A DNA stretch of 64,000 nucleotides, from NCBI RefSeq assembly GCF_036057275.1, contig NZ_CP107945.1, forward strand, positions 5,332,001 through 5,396,000, read 5' to 3'. Numbering within the stretch: position 1 is the first letter of the stretch; every line of letters starts with the position of its first letter. This DNA comes from Streptomyces sp. NBC_00390. GTDB lineage: Bacteria > Actinomycetota > Actinomycetes > Streptomycetales > Streptomycetaceae. The translations under genes were made by a program, and so were the position numbers. This document shows, in pieces, positions 8,356-18,300 of the stretch. The notes beneath the pieces are model-generated. The model had not been told where the DNA came from and ran no database searches. It saw nothing but the letters and a program-made list of their open reading frames with translations.

Positions 8356-11280
8356 GTGGCCTACACGGGAGACCGGCAGGGGCGAACACGCCGACTACTG
8401 CTGGAGCGGGATACTGAACTCGCTGCAGTAGACGCCCTGTTGACCGAACTGAGGGCCTCGCCCACCGGCCCGGTCGCACCCGGAACGGGCGGCTTACTGG
8501 CCTTCGCCGGGCCGGCCGGACTCGGCAAGACCACCCTTCTGACGGAGGTGCGCAGGAGGGCCGTGGCCCGGGGCTGCACGGTGCTCTTCGCCCGCGGAGG
8601 AGAGCACGAGCAGGGCGTGGCGTTCCATGTCGTACGCCAGCTCGTCCAGCCCGTACTCGCGACAGGGACCGAGAAGGAACACCGCAGGATACTGGGCAGC
8701 TGGTACGACATCGTCGCCCCCGCGGTGGGCCTGGTGGCGGGCAACAGCAACGGCTCCCCCGATCCGCAGGGCGTACGGGACGGCCTGGACTGGATCGCCA
8801 CCCGCTTCGCCGTGCAGCATGCGCCGCTGGTGGTCGTGCTGGACGACGCCCACTGGGCCGACGCCGAGTCGCTGGCCTGGCTCACCGGCTTCGCGCCGCG
8901 CGTCAGCGAGCTGCCGATGCTGCTCGTCGTGGCATACCGCTCCGACGAACTCCCCGCCGACGCGGCGGCGTTCGCCAAGCTTGCCGAACGCGACGGGTCG
9001 CACCCCTTCTCCCTCGTACCGTTCACACCCGGCGCGGTCAGCCGCATCGTCCGGGACACCCTCGGCGAGGAGGCCGACGAGGGCTTCTGCCGCGAGACAT
9101 GGGCGGTCACCGGCGGGAACCCGTTCGAGACCGTCGAACTCGCCGCCAAGGTCGCCGACCGCGGACTCAAACCGCAGGTCGTCCATGTTCCCGAACTGCG
9201 GGAACTCGCCTCGGCGGTGAAGGGCAGCGGGCTCGTCGACCGGCTGGAGCGGCTCGGCACCTCCGCCGTCCGGTTCGCCTGGAGCGCCGCCGTGCTCGGC
9301 GGCGAGGCGTCCCGGAGCCTGGCCGCAAGCGTCGGCGGGCTCGGCGATGCCGAATCCGCCGACGCCGTCGCCCGGCTGCGCGAAGCCCGTATCCTCGCCG
9401 CCCCGGCTCCCGACGCTCCCGACGACGACCGGCTGGAGTTCTTCCACCCGCTGGTCGCCACCGCCGTCTACCGGGCGATTCCCTCGGCGTTCCGCGTCGC
9501 CATGCACGGCCAGGCCGCCGCGGTCGTCTCGGGCGCCGGTCTGGGCGCCGCCACCGCTGCCCGGCACCTGCTGGAGGTGCACCCCGAGAGCGACCCCTGG
9601 GCCGTGCGGCAGCTGCGCGAAGCCGCCCGCGAGTACCTCAGGGCGGGCGCTCCCGAGGCGGCGCGGCGCTGCCTCGCCCGGGCGCTGCGCGAGCCGCCCG
9701 CCCTGGACGAGCGGGCCGACGTGCTCTTCGAACTCGGCTGCTCCGCCCTGCTGACCGAACCGGCGACCACGGTCAACCACCTGCGGGCCGCCCTGGACGA
9801 GCCTGTGCTCGACCCGGCCCTGCGCGAGGCGATCGTCTACCGCCTGGCGCAGGCCCTCGGCCACTCGGACCGGATGGCCGAGGCCGCCGAGACCGTCGCC
9901 GTTGCGGCCCGCGGAGCCACCGACGCCAGGACCCGGCTGCGCATGCAGGCGGAGCAGTTCATGTGGAACGCCTTCCGCGCCGACGAACAGGACTCGCCGG
10001 CCCGCTCCCGCCGGCTGGCCCGGCTCGCCGACCATCTCTCCGGCCGGGGCCTCGCGGAGCGGTACATCCTCGGGCTGCGTGCCTGGGACGCCATGGTGCG
10101 CGGCGAGCCCGCGGCCACCGCGCTCCACTACGCGGAGGAAGCGCTCGGCGACGGCCTCAAGTGGACCGACGACCAGTGGGGTTTCGAGGTCCCGGTCCTG
10201 GTCGCGCTCACCTTCATGTACTGCGACCAGCCCGGGCGGGCGGAGGAGCTCTTCAACAAGGGCATCGCGGAATGCGAGAAGAAGGGCTGGCGCGGCGCCC
10301 ATCTGTCCTTCGGCTTCACCCTCCTCGGCTACATCCGCTACCGCCGCGGGCGCCTCGACGAGGCCGAGAATCTGGTCCGCGGCGGACTGCGGATCGCCGA
10401 CCGGGTCGGGCACCAGGTGCCTGCGCAGTACTTCGCCATCGGCATCCTCATCGAGATCCTGCTCGCCCGCGGCCGCACCCAGGACGCCCACGAGCTCGCC
10501 ACCCGGTACAGCTACGGCGATGTCGTGCCCAGCGCCGTGGTGTACCCGGACTCCCAGACCGTCCACAGCGAGCTGCTGCTCGCCCTCGGCATGCGCCGGG
10601 AGGCGGAGCAGCAGCTCGCGCGGGTCGGACTGCGGCTCGAACCGCGCGGGATACGCAACACCGCCTGGTGCCCCTGGCAGCTCCACCTGGCCCAGGCGGT
10701 GGACGACCCGGAACGGGCCCTCGAGTTCGCCACCGAAGGCCTGCGCAGAGCCCGCCGGTTCGGCACCCAGTCCGCCATCGGGCAGGCCCTGCGCGCCATG
10801 GCCTCGGTGGTCCAGGGGACTCAGCGGGTCACTCTGCTGGCCGAGGCCGTCGAGCACCTCGAGCGCTCCCCTTCCGGCTACGACCTGGCGTGTGCGCTGG
10901 TGGACCACGGCGTCGCACTGCGCCGCGCCGGGCAGCCGCAGGAGGCCGCGGAGCGGCTCCACCGCGGTCTGGAAGGCGCCGTGCAGTGCGGGGCCGACGC
11001 ACTCGCGACGCGGGCCCGCGAGGAACTTGACGCCGCCGGCCTGTGGCCGCTCCAGCTGCGCACCGCGGCCACGGAGTCCCTCACCGCCCAGGAACGGACG
11101 GTGGCCGAGTGGGCTGCGCGCGGCTGGTCGACGGTCCGCATCGCGGAGGAACTGGGCGCCCAGGCCCCGGTGGTGACGCGCCTGCTGTCGGACATATACC
11201 GCAAGGTCGGCTCGGACCAGGCTGGGCTGCCGAGGCTGATCGGGAGGCAGGCGGGGGAGCGGCCGACGCCGGGCGACTGA
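8356..11280 (+). CDS. LAL-family transcriptional regulator (AAA ATPase + TPR-like + HTH)
   Basis: This 974-aa large ATP-binding LuxR-like regulator starts at GTG 8356, with AAGGA nine bases upstream. Walker A GPAGLGKT is at residues 52-59 and Walker B is VVVLDDAHWAD near residue 160. The middle ~500 residues are helical-repeat (TPR-like) sequence. The C-terminal ~60 residues form a LuxR-type helix-turn-helix starting at LTAQERTVAEWAARGWS; it is somewhat diverged, with IAEELGAQAPVVTRLL where relatives have a clearer recognition helix. LAL proteins are often pathway activators in Streptomyces. Its divergence from the terpene synthase suggests a link, which is inference. Confidence 0.9.
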   Translation: MAYTGDRQGRTRRLLLERDTELAAVDALLTELRASPTGPVAPGTGGLLAFAGPAGLGKTTLLTEVRRRAVARGCTVLFARGGEHEQGVAFHVVRQLVQPVLATGTEKEHRRILGSWYDIVAPAVGLVAGNSNGSPDPQGVRDGLDWIATRFAVQHAPLVVVLDDAHWADAESLAWLTGFAPRVSELPMLLVVAYRSDELPADAAAFAKLAERDGSHPFSLVPFTPGAVSRIVRDTLGEEADEGFCRETWAVTGGNPFETVELAAKVADRGLKPQVVHVPELRELASAVKGSGLVDRLERLGTSAVRFAWSAAVLGGEASRSLAASVGGLGDAESADAVARLREARILAAPAPDAPDDDRLEFFHPLVATAVYRAIPSAFRVAMHGQAAAVVSGAGLGAATAARHLLEVHPESDPWAVRQLREAAREYLRAGAPEAARRCLARALREPPALDERADVLFELGCSALLTEPATTVNHLRAALDEPVLDPALREAIVYRLAQALGHSDRMAEAAETVAVAARGATDARTRLRMQAEQFMWNAFRADEQDSPARSRRLARLADHLSGRGLAERYILGLRAWDAMVRGEPAATALHYAEEALGDGLKWTDDQWGFEVPVLVALTFMYCDQPGRAEELFNKGIAECEKKGWRGAHLSFGFTLLGYIRYRRGRLDEAENLVRGGLRIADRVGHQVPAQYFAIGILIEILLARGRTQDAHELATRYSYGDVVPSAVVYPDSQTVHSELLLALGMRREAEQQLARVGLRLEPRGIRNTAWCPWQLHLAQAVDDPERALEFATEGLRRARRFGTQSAIGQALRAMASVVQGTQRVTLLAEAVEHLERSPSGYDLACALVDHGVALRRAGQPQEAAERLHRGLEGAVQCGADALATRAREELDAAGLWPLQLRTAATESLTAQERTVAEWAARGWSTVRIAEELGAQAPVVTRLLSDIYRKVGSDQAGLPRLIGRQAGERPTPGD

Positions 11281-11291
11281 GCGGCGGCGGC

Positions 11292-11465
11292 GTGGCATCC
11301 GACCTGCCCCCGGCCGCCGTGGCCCTCGCCCTGCGCATCTGGAGCCACCTGCACGGCCTGGTGCCGCTGGAGATCTACGGCCACCTGCGGACCCAGACCA
11401 TCAGCCCGGACAAGCTCTTCCGCGAAGAACTGGCCCAGCTCATCCGGTCCTTGAACATCGCCCCA
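11292..11465 (+). pseudogene. C-terminal fragment of a TetR-family regulator
   Basis: The frame starting at GTG 11292 reads IWSHLHGLVPLEIYGHL, then a PDKLFREEL segment and LAQLIRSLNI. This is the end of the ligand-binding domain of TetR regulators of the WHG type. No N-terminal HTH precedes it, because the LAL gene stops 11 bp upstream. The frame then runs on into non-homologous sequence. About 130 N-terminal residues are missing. Confidence 0.6.
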
Positions 11466-11725
11466 CAGGGGCGACGGCCCCACGCGCATGGGCGCCTGCG
11501 AGCTGAGTCGGACATGGCGCTGCGCGTCCTTGTGCCAGGGCGGGGCAGGCGCGTTGCCGGACCCGGCACCCGCCTCAGACCTTGGGCGGGCGGATCGGGA
11601 AGACCGTGTTACCGGCGGAGCTGCTGCAGACGGTCTCTCCTCACACCAGGAGCGTGGAGGCGCGGAGTCCGTTCGGCATCGGGCCGACGGCCCGCAGGGG
11701 CGCTGAGGTGCGCCACCTCCGGGAC

Positions 11726-11869
11726 CTACCGGCGGCGCGAGTAGCAGGTGAGATGCCGCCAGTTGTCGGGACGTGCCCCCGACGAAGAGAACTGGGGGAT
11801 GCGTTCGGCATGTCCCTTGATCGGCTTGTCGCACACGACGCAGAAACGGACGCCGCTCTCCGTCGTCAT
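11726..11869 (-). CDS. Small Cys-rich protein (47 aa, zinc-ribbon-like)
   Basis: This 47-aa protein carries FCVVCDKPIKG (CxxC) near the N-terminus and WRHLTC near the C-terminus, a likely four-ligand Cys/His metal site. Its ATG overlaps the upstream TAA by one base (TAATG), so the two genes are translationally coupled; an AAGGGGA stretch sits about nine bases upstream. Proteins of this look are frequent in Streptomyces accessory regions, often near XRE/DUF397 regulators. Function unknown. Confidence 0.6.
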   Translation of the reverse strand: MTTESGVRFCVVCDKPIKGHAERIPQFSSSGARPDNWRHLTCYSRRR

Positions 11870-12069
11870 TACTTCGTCCCCTTGCTGTGGCGCGTGCAGG
11901 CGCGGGGAAACCACCGAGTGACCCCGTCGGCGACGCCGAGCCTCCGGGGTCCGAGGTCGATCGCGGTGTGCGGAGTCAGGACGATGCCGCACCACACGCA
12001 GTCCATGCCGCGCTGTTGCCGCTGCGACAGCGTGCCGATCGGCGGCAGCAGTCTGCCTCGAGTGATCAT
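11869..12069 (-). CDS. Small Cys-rich protein (66 aa)
   Basis: This 66-aa protein starts at ATG 12069 with GGAGGG about eight bases upstream. It contains CVWCG (CxxC) and a C-terminal ACTRH, again a plausible zinc site. It is the first gene of a two-gene operon with the 47-aa protein, joined by a TAATG overlap. Both proteins share the CxxC / (C/H) layout, so they may have arisen by duplication or work together. Function unknown. Confidence 0.55.
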   Translation of the reverse strand: MITRGRLLPPIGTLSQRQQRGMDCVWCGIVLTPHTAIDLGPRRLGVADGVTRWFPRACTRHSKGTK

Positions 12070-12424
12070 CTGGATGCCCTCCGCTGGGAGCAGCCTGCGA
12101 CGCGAGCGCAGGCGGACGGCTACGGCTGCCGATGAGCATGGGGACGTGATGCGTGCGCACTCCAGCAGCGCGCATCGAAGTGCGCACAGTCTTTCGAGGA
12201 CAAAGCTGGCTGACGAGCAGCCTTGGTTCCGAGTCGCTCCGGAAAAATACTGATGCACATCAGCGCACAGCACCGCCGGCGAGCCCGTGATCCGCATCCC
12301 CGCCTGGCTCTCGTTGAAGTGAGCTTCATACGCCATCAGTTGGGCGACTCGGACGCGATGACCGCACCACTCGACTGGCTGCTTACGTGGTCGGCAGCCC
12401 CGGTGCAGTCGCCACTCGGACGAG
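12070..12424. promoter_or_regulatory. Intergenic region with palindrome CTGATG-CA-CATCAG
   Basis: I see no convincing gene in these 355 bp. At 12250-12263 there is a perfect 6-bp inverted repeat with a 2-nt spacer, CTGATGCACATCAG, next to a locally AT-rich stretch (GGAAAAATAC). It lies about 180 bp upstream of the small Cys-rich operon on the minus strand and could be an operator. Confidence 0.3.
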
Positions 12425-12835
12425 TCAGGTACGCCGTGATTCCAGGAAGGTGCGTGGGTTGGTGACGCGATCACGGAACGGGGGTGAGGTGAGGGCCAAC
12501 GCCCTGTTGTCGCGCCCGGCGCCCATGTGGTCGAGCCAGCGTTCGTACCAGGCGAGAAAGTCCGGGGCCGAGGAGACGTTCGGACCCCAGAACCCGTCGG
12601 CGTTGCCGATGAGCATGCGACCGGTGAGGGGCCCGGTCACACCGATGCGGGCGAGATCGGAGCAGCCGCGTTCGACGACGTGCAGGAACAGATCACCGCG
12701 GCGTGTGGGGCGATACGCCCGGCTGAATCCCCTGGGGCGGCCGACGGGTCCTGCGGCGGTGTCCTTGGGGTTCATCGTGAAGAGCGTGCACTCCTGCAAC
12801 GGGATCAGCCCGTAGTAGGGAGACGCGCCGCAGCC
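12425..12835 (-). pseudogene. C-terminal fragment of an SMI1/KNR4-family protein
   Basis: The minus-strand frame reads GCGASPYYGLIPL, then the family C-terminal pattern VVERGCSDLARIGVTGP and FLAWYERWLDH. About 136 residues are recognisable. The N-terminal half, including the usual start region, is absent: upstream sequence is the promoter of the divergent GNAT gene. SMI1/KNR4 proteins commonly serve as immunity proteins to contact-dependent toxins; no toxin lies next to this fragment. Confidence 0.6.
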
Positions 12836-12875
12836 GATTACCGGTGAAGCCCTGGCCTTCGGCAGGATGGGCGCC

Positions 12876-13409
12876 ATGACCGAAATCCGCACCCCCCGCC
12901 TCATCCTCCGCCGCTGGCATGACGACGACCTCGCGCCCATGGCGGAGATCAACGAGGACCCGCAGGTCATGCAGTGGATCGACGACGGCACGGTGCGCGA
13001 CCTGGACCAGACCGCGGAGGACATCGAGCGGTGGGAGGAGGACTGGGACGAGGAGGGCTTCGGCCTCTTCGCGGTCGAGCTGCTGGCCTCGGGCGAACTG
13101 GCCGGCTTCACGGGTCTGTCCGTACCCGAGTTCCTGCCGGAGGTGCTGCCCGCCGTGGCGATCAGCTGGCGGTTCGGCTCACAGTTCTGGGGCCAGGGGT
13201 ACGCCTCCGAAGCCGCCCACGCCACACTGGAGTTCGCGCTCCAGGACCGCGGCCTCGACCGCGTCATCAGCATCATCCGCGTGGGCGACGACGCCTCCGA
13301 GAACGTCATCCGCAAGCTCGGCATGGAGCTGGAGCGCGAGACGGAACACCCGGAGTACGGCTATCCGGTGCACGTTCACGGCATCGATCTCACCGAGTTC
13401 CACGCCTGA
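12876..13409 (+). CDS. GNAT-family N-acetyltransferase
   Basis: This 177-aa protein is of the RimJ/RimL-like type: it starts TEIRTPRLILRRW and has the acetyl-CoA loop region FWGQGYASEAAHA and the late RKLGME motif. I prefer ATG 12876 (MTEIRTP); ATG 12867 would add MGA. The gene appears intact, unlike its neighbours on both sides. The substrate (protein N-terminus or small amine) is unknown. Confidence 0.85.
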   Translation: MTEIRTPRLILRRWHDDDLAPMAEINEDPQVMQWIDDGTVRDLDQTAEDIERWEEDWDEEGFGLFAVELLASGELAGFTGLSVPEFLPEVLPAVAISWRFGSQFWGQGYASEAAHATLEFALQDRGLDRVISIIRVGDDASENVIRKLGMELERETEHPEYGYPVHVHGIDLTEFHA

Positions 13410-13628
13410 ACCGGCCGAGGCGACGGTTCATCACGCGACAGCCGACTGCTGTCCACACATCCTCGACCGCCGTTGACCACAGCGTTGGAGTACTCCGGCC
13501 CTCCGGTCAGCTGCTCCGCCTGAACCAACATGCCTGCCCCCGATAGTGCTGTGGGCGGGAGGTAGACACCGCAGGGGGAAGTGGGCTGAATCGTCCGTGC
13601 AGCAGGGGGGGCTTGCTACCGTCCGTGT

Positions 13629-14486
13629 ATGACGCTGTCTGTGCCTTCTGCTCGTGCTGTCGATCTGCGCGTCGAACCCGTCGACCAGGTGCTGGATCGG
13701 GTGGAGCGGTCGTTCCAGGTGCACCTCGACCGGGAAACGGTAGTCCGTAAGCGCCGGTCGATCGGAGCGCGGACGGACCGGGCCACCTGGGTGCGGATCG
13801 AACGGCGTGGGCTCGACAGGATCAGGAGCCAGGGCTGAGACGGCACCGAATGTGCGGAGGCGCTTCAAGGGATCGCGAAGCCAGCTTGGTACGCCGGCCT
13901 GGCCTGGCGGGACGCAGATGAAGCCGTGATGTGGCGGGCTGATGAGATGGAACTCCTGCCGGGCGCACCGATCGGGACGAGCGTGGTCGCCGTCGACCCG
14001 AGCCTGCCGGATCAGTGGTGGGCCGCTCTGAATGCCTCGCTCGACGCGCTCGACGCGCAGCGCACGAGCCGTGTTGCCACCCCGGATACCGAGACCATTA
14101 CGCAGGAGCTGGTGACCGAGACCATCCGCACCGTTTTTCCCGATTCGTTCGATACGACGGTGGAGCACTGGCAGGCTGCCCACGCGGACCTGAATTGGGC
14201 GAACATGACCGCGCCGAGGTTCTGCCTGTTCGACTGGGAAGACTGGGGGTTGGCTCCCCGCGGGCTGGATGCCGCGTCGCTCTGGGGCGCCTCCCTTGCT
14301 GTCCCGGCCTTGGCCGCCCGTGTCCGCCAGGAGCGGCGTCACGACTTCGAGCGCCGGGACGGCAAGCTGATGACGCTTTTCGTCGCCGCGAAGATCCTCG
14401 GCCCCCACGCTCATCCCGAGGATCCGCGCCTGATTCCCGCTCGCACCGCGGCGGAGCGGGTGGTGAAGGACCTTCGGGCGGGCTGA
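13629..14486 (+). pseudogene. Aminoglycoside-phosphotransferase-fold gene with an in-frame stop
   Basis: One reading frame runs from ATG 13629 to TGA 14484-14486, broken only by TGA at 13836-13838. Before it is the N-lobe region VVRKRRSIGARTDRATWVRI; after it the same frame continues DGTECAEALQ, KPAWYAGLAWRD, then the kinase motifs HADLNWANM (Brenner motif) and DWEDWG (metal-binding Asp). In homologues I recall, a Trp occupies the stop position, so TGG to TGA is the likely change. The C-terminal part alone (from ATG 13929, about 185 aa) keeps the catalytic residues but lacks the ATP-binding lobe. Confidence 0.75.
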
Positions 14487-14494
14487 CAAGGCGC

Positions 14495-14752
14495 CCTAAG
14501 GAGTTCCCGGTACTCCCGGACCGTCTGTTCACCCACCTCAAGGGCCAGAGAGCCGGTCAGCTCTCGAAGGTGGTCGAGGCTGTCCGTGCCGACCGCGACC
14601 GCGTCCACGATCGGGAGGCGGTGGGCCGCCCGGAATGCGGCCTGCATCGAAGTGCTTCCCTGTGGTTCGCGCCGGTTCAGGCTCCTGCGCTTCGCTATGT
14701 CGAACAGGCGGTTCCGGGTCAGGACTCGGGCGAGGAGCGCCGGGTCATCCAT
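14495..14752 (-). pseudogene. C-terminal fragment, aldo/keto-reductase-like
   Basis: The minus-strand frame contains MQAAFRAAHRLPIVDAVAVG, TDSLDHLREL, then EQTVREYRELLR. This resembles the C-terminus of aldo/keto reductases, where VGTxxPxHLxEL and a final YRxLL helix are typical. The barrel and the catalytic Tyr/Lys/His residues are absent. The frame runs past the natural end into the 3' end of the APH-like pseudogene. The family call is tentative. Confidence 0.4.
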
Positions 14753-15196
14753 GTTTTCGCGAGGCAGGAGCTGACAAGGTCTCAGAGCATCCGATCACGG
14801 CGTCCAGGTGCTTCTGGACGGGCTCGAAGAGTCCGTACGGGATGTACTGGGTGATCTCAGAGAGATCTACCCACGCGAGCTTTGCCAGCTCGTCGGCGTC
14901 CGCGAGTGCGCGGCGCCGCCCACGACTTCGCAGGCCGTATATGACATCAGCCGGCCGGTGGCGGGGTGGACGCGCTCACCGAGCAGTTTCACGGCGGCCG
15001 CGTCCAAGCCGGTCTCTTCCATGGTCTCCCGTACGGCGGCGTCCTCGCGGGCCTCGCCGGGCTCGACCTCACCGGCGGGGAACTGCCAGGAGAGCTGACC
15101 TTCGCTGACCCGACGGCGCACCATGAGCACGCGGCCCTCATGGAAAACGATGGCCGCCGCAATGCCGGGTCGCTGATCAGCGTTTTGCTGCGTCAC
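14745..15196 (-). pseudogene. NUDIX hydrolase gene with a single-base frameshift
   Basis: The start MTQQNADQRPGIAAAIVF and a perfect Nudix box (GEVEPGEAREDAAVRETMEE then TG) lie in the first frame, which ends early at 14867. From 14903 another frame on the same strand gives ADADELAKLAWVDLSEI and YIPYGLFEPVQKHLDAV, the normal C-terminus of this subfamily, to TGA at 14745-14747. One missing base after the His codon at 14906-14908 explains the shift. The catalytic box is intact, so a truncated 109-aa protein may be made, but the C-terminal helix is lost. Confidence 0.7.
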
Positions 15197-15314
15197 GTCT
15201 GTTCCTCTGGGACGGCCAGGATGGGTTGGAAATCATATCGACGGGATGAGGCGAGCCGCCGAGTCTCTGGTTCGTTCGTGCTCATCGCCCAACCTGGAAC
15301 GTTGAGGCAGCGGA

Positions 15315-18300
15315 CTATCCGGCGATCGCGGAGTACGCCAAAACGTCCGCCGGAATCTCGTGGCGCAGATTCCATGTGATCCCCATCGGCTTGCTGCCCT
15401 TGTGGTCGACGTAGTCGGCGGGCCCAAGAAGCATCCACGGATGGGGGCCGCCGATGTCCGTCTTCTTGTAACGGCGGACGAACAGGAGGATGTGCGTCCC
15501 CCGCTCCTGGTGAGCCTTATAGCGCATGCCTGTTGGGGATGACTCTGACGTTCGGTTTTGAGACTCCCAGTGGAAAAGGTGGTCATTCATCGCGTAGTCC
15601 CGGTATCGCGTTTGGGGCGAGAAGTCCTTCTCGTCCTTCTCCAGGGTGATGAACAGCGCGTCGGTCTGAATTTTTTCGCACCACCTCACACCCTCCTGGA
15701 AATAGCCCGGCAGAGTGTTGCCACCGATGAAGGACTGGCCCAGCGCGGGAAGGATCTCCTCGCGGCTGTAGGCGGCGTGGACCGTAAGGGGCAGGTCGGC
15801 GAGTTTGCCAAGCAGCGGGATCGGGAGGTGATCTGTGTGGTTGAGGTTGTAAGCCAGGACTTGTCGCAGCTCGTCTCGGAAGTTGTGGTGCGGGCGGAGT
15901 GAGTCCAGCCCGTCCTGGTACGAGGCGAAGCCTCCAAGCGGCCAGAGCGAGAAGTAGAGCATGCGCGCGTACGCCTGGACTCGTTCGTCCAACTCGGCGT
16001 AGGTGGGTGCGTCATCCTCAAGGAGCTGGGTGTACGCGGCGACTCGCTGGGGATCGTCGACGTGAAGGAACGCTGAAACTCGCTTGAGGAGCGCGGTTTC
16101 GCCTTCGAGGGCGTGGTTGGAGAGCAGACGTGCTCTGCGGAGGAGCCCAGTCCACGAGTTCCCGTTGCCTCGGTAGATCTCCTTGAGCTCGCGTCCGCTC
16201 TCCCTCAAGTACGCCGACAGCCTGGGTTCGGCGTACTGCCCGACTTCTCGCGCGAGCTGAGTGACGTTGACTCCGATCTGGCAGCAAATGTTGTCGATGA
16301 TCAGTTCCTTGGCCTTGGACTCAAGGATGATCTGGCAGCCAGACGGCAGCTGAGGGAAGTCATGCTCGATGTTGGCGAGTAGACGGTTGCGGGTCAGGTT
16401 GGTCATCGCCCGGAACTGCTCCTCGAAGCGGAACTCCTTGCGGTGCTGACCGATGAAGTCCAAGACCGTGAGCACCGCCTTGCCCTCGGTCCGTCGAAGC
16501 CCACGACCGAGCTGTTGAAGGAAGACGGTCGCGCTCGACGTCGGGCGAAGCAGTAGAAGCGTGTCGACGTCAGGGATGTCCAGTCCCTCATTGAATAGAT
16601 CGACCGAGAAGATGACCTGCAACTCACCGGACCTGAGCGCATCGAGCGCTTGCTTACGTTCCTCTCGCGGTGTCTCACCAGACAGGGCGGCGGCGCTCAG
16701 GCCGGCGCGACGGAAGAAGTCAGCCATGAAGTGCGCGTGCGCGACGGAGACGCAAAAGCCGAGGGCGCGCATGGAGCCAGGGTCGGTCACCTTGTCCCTG
16801 ACTGCTTGCACCACGAGACGAGCGCGGGCGTCATTCCCGGTGAAGAGGTTACTCAGCGCCGTAGCGTCGTAGGAGCCGCGCTTCCAGGTGATCGCGCTCA
16901 TATCGGTGTTGTCCGTGACGCCGAAGTAGTGGAAGGGGCTCAAGAGATCGTTCTCGAGAGCCTCCCACAGACGCATTTCAGCCGCGATGCGTCCGTCGAA
17001 GAACTCGTCCTGGATGTTGCGGCCATCCATCCGCTCCGGGGTGGCCGTCAGGCCGAGGAGCTCGAGCGGGGCGAAGTGATCAATGATCTTTCGGTACGTC
17101 GGGGACACGCCATGATGGAACTCATCGATGACAACAACATCGAAGTGGTCGGGTGCGAAGCGCTCCAGAGCACCGGCGTTGAGGGACTGGACGCTCGCGA
17201 ACAGGTGCGCCCACTCTTCCGGCACGATGCTGCTGTGCAACTCCTCGCCGAAGTTGGCGTCGACCAACACATCCTGGTACGTGCGCAACGACTGCCGGAG
17301 GATCTCTTGCCGGTGCGCCACGAACAAGAGCCGGAGGTCCCGACCGTACTGCTGGCGCAGCCGCTTGAAGTCGAGGGCAGCCATGACGGTTTTGCCGGTG
17401 CCCGTGGCAGCTACCAAGAGGTTGCGGTGCCGATCGTGGACAGTGCGTTCAACCTCGAGCCGTTCCAGCATGTCGCGCTGGTGAGGGTACGGCCGGACCT
17501 CCAGGCCAGAGAGGGTGATGTGACGTTGTCCTGCGGTGCTGGTTCCGCGGCCCGCCAGATGAAGCGCCTCGTCGAGGCGAGTCGAGTCGCGATCGGGGTC
17601 GTATAGCTCGAATGCGGACTCACTCCAGTAGGAGTCGAACGTCGCCTCAAACTTGCGCAACACATCGGGGGTGGCGATGGAAGAGAGACGGACATTCCAC
17701 TCCAGGCCGTCGAGCAGAGCCGCCTTCGACAGGTTGGAACTGCCCACGTACGCGGTGTCGTAGCCACTGTTGCGCCGGAAGAGCCACGCCTTTGCGTGGA
17801 GACGTGTGGAACGCAACTCGTAGTTGACCTTCACCTCGGCATTGAACTTCTGGACCAGCTTGTCGAGGGCTCGTCGCTCTGTGGCGCCGATGTACGTGGT
17901 CGTGATGACACGTATGGGGACGCCTCTCGCATGTGCCGCTTCGAGGGACTCCTCGATGACGCGAAGTCCGTGCCACTTCACGAAGGCGCAGAGCAGGTCT
18001 ACACGGTCGGCGGTGGCGAGCTCGGCACGCAGTTCAAAGCCAAGGCTCGGGTCTTCTGGGGAGTTGGTAATGAGCGCGGTCTCGGAAAGGGGCGTCGCGG
18101 GCCGGATCGCGTAGACGCCCTTCGCCTCCTGCTCGGCGATGGCGAGCAGCTGGCGAGGGCCGTCTGCGACGAGATCCACCCACTCTTGAGCGCCCTGGAT
18201 GGTGTTCATCGACTCGAGGATGTGGTTGGCCGCGTGGACGCGTTCGGCTACTGGAAGCCTTTCCAGTACGTGCTTCATCGTTTCGGCAACGTGGCGAGCG

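Noticed and set aside
8494..11298. 934-aa open frame opposite the LAL regulator
   Set aside because: It is a GC-bias shadow; the plus strand has Walker motifs and a LuxR HTH.
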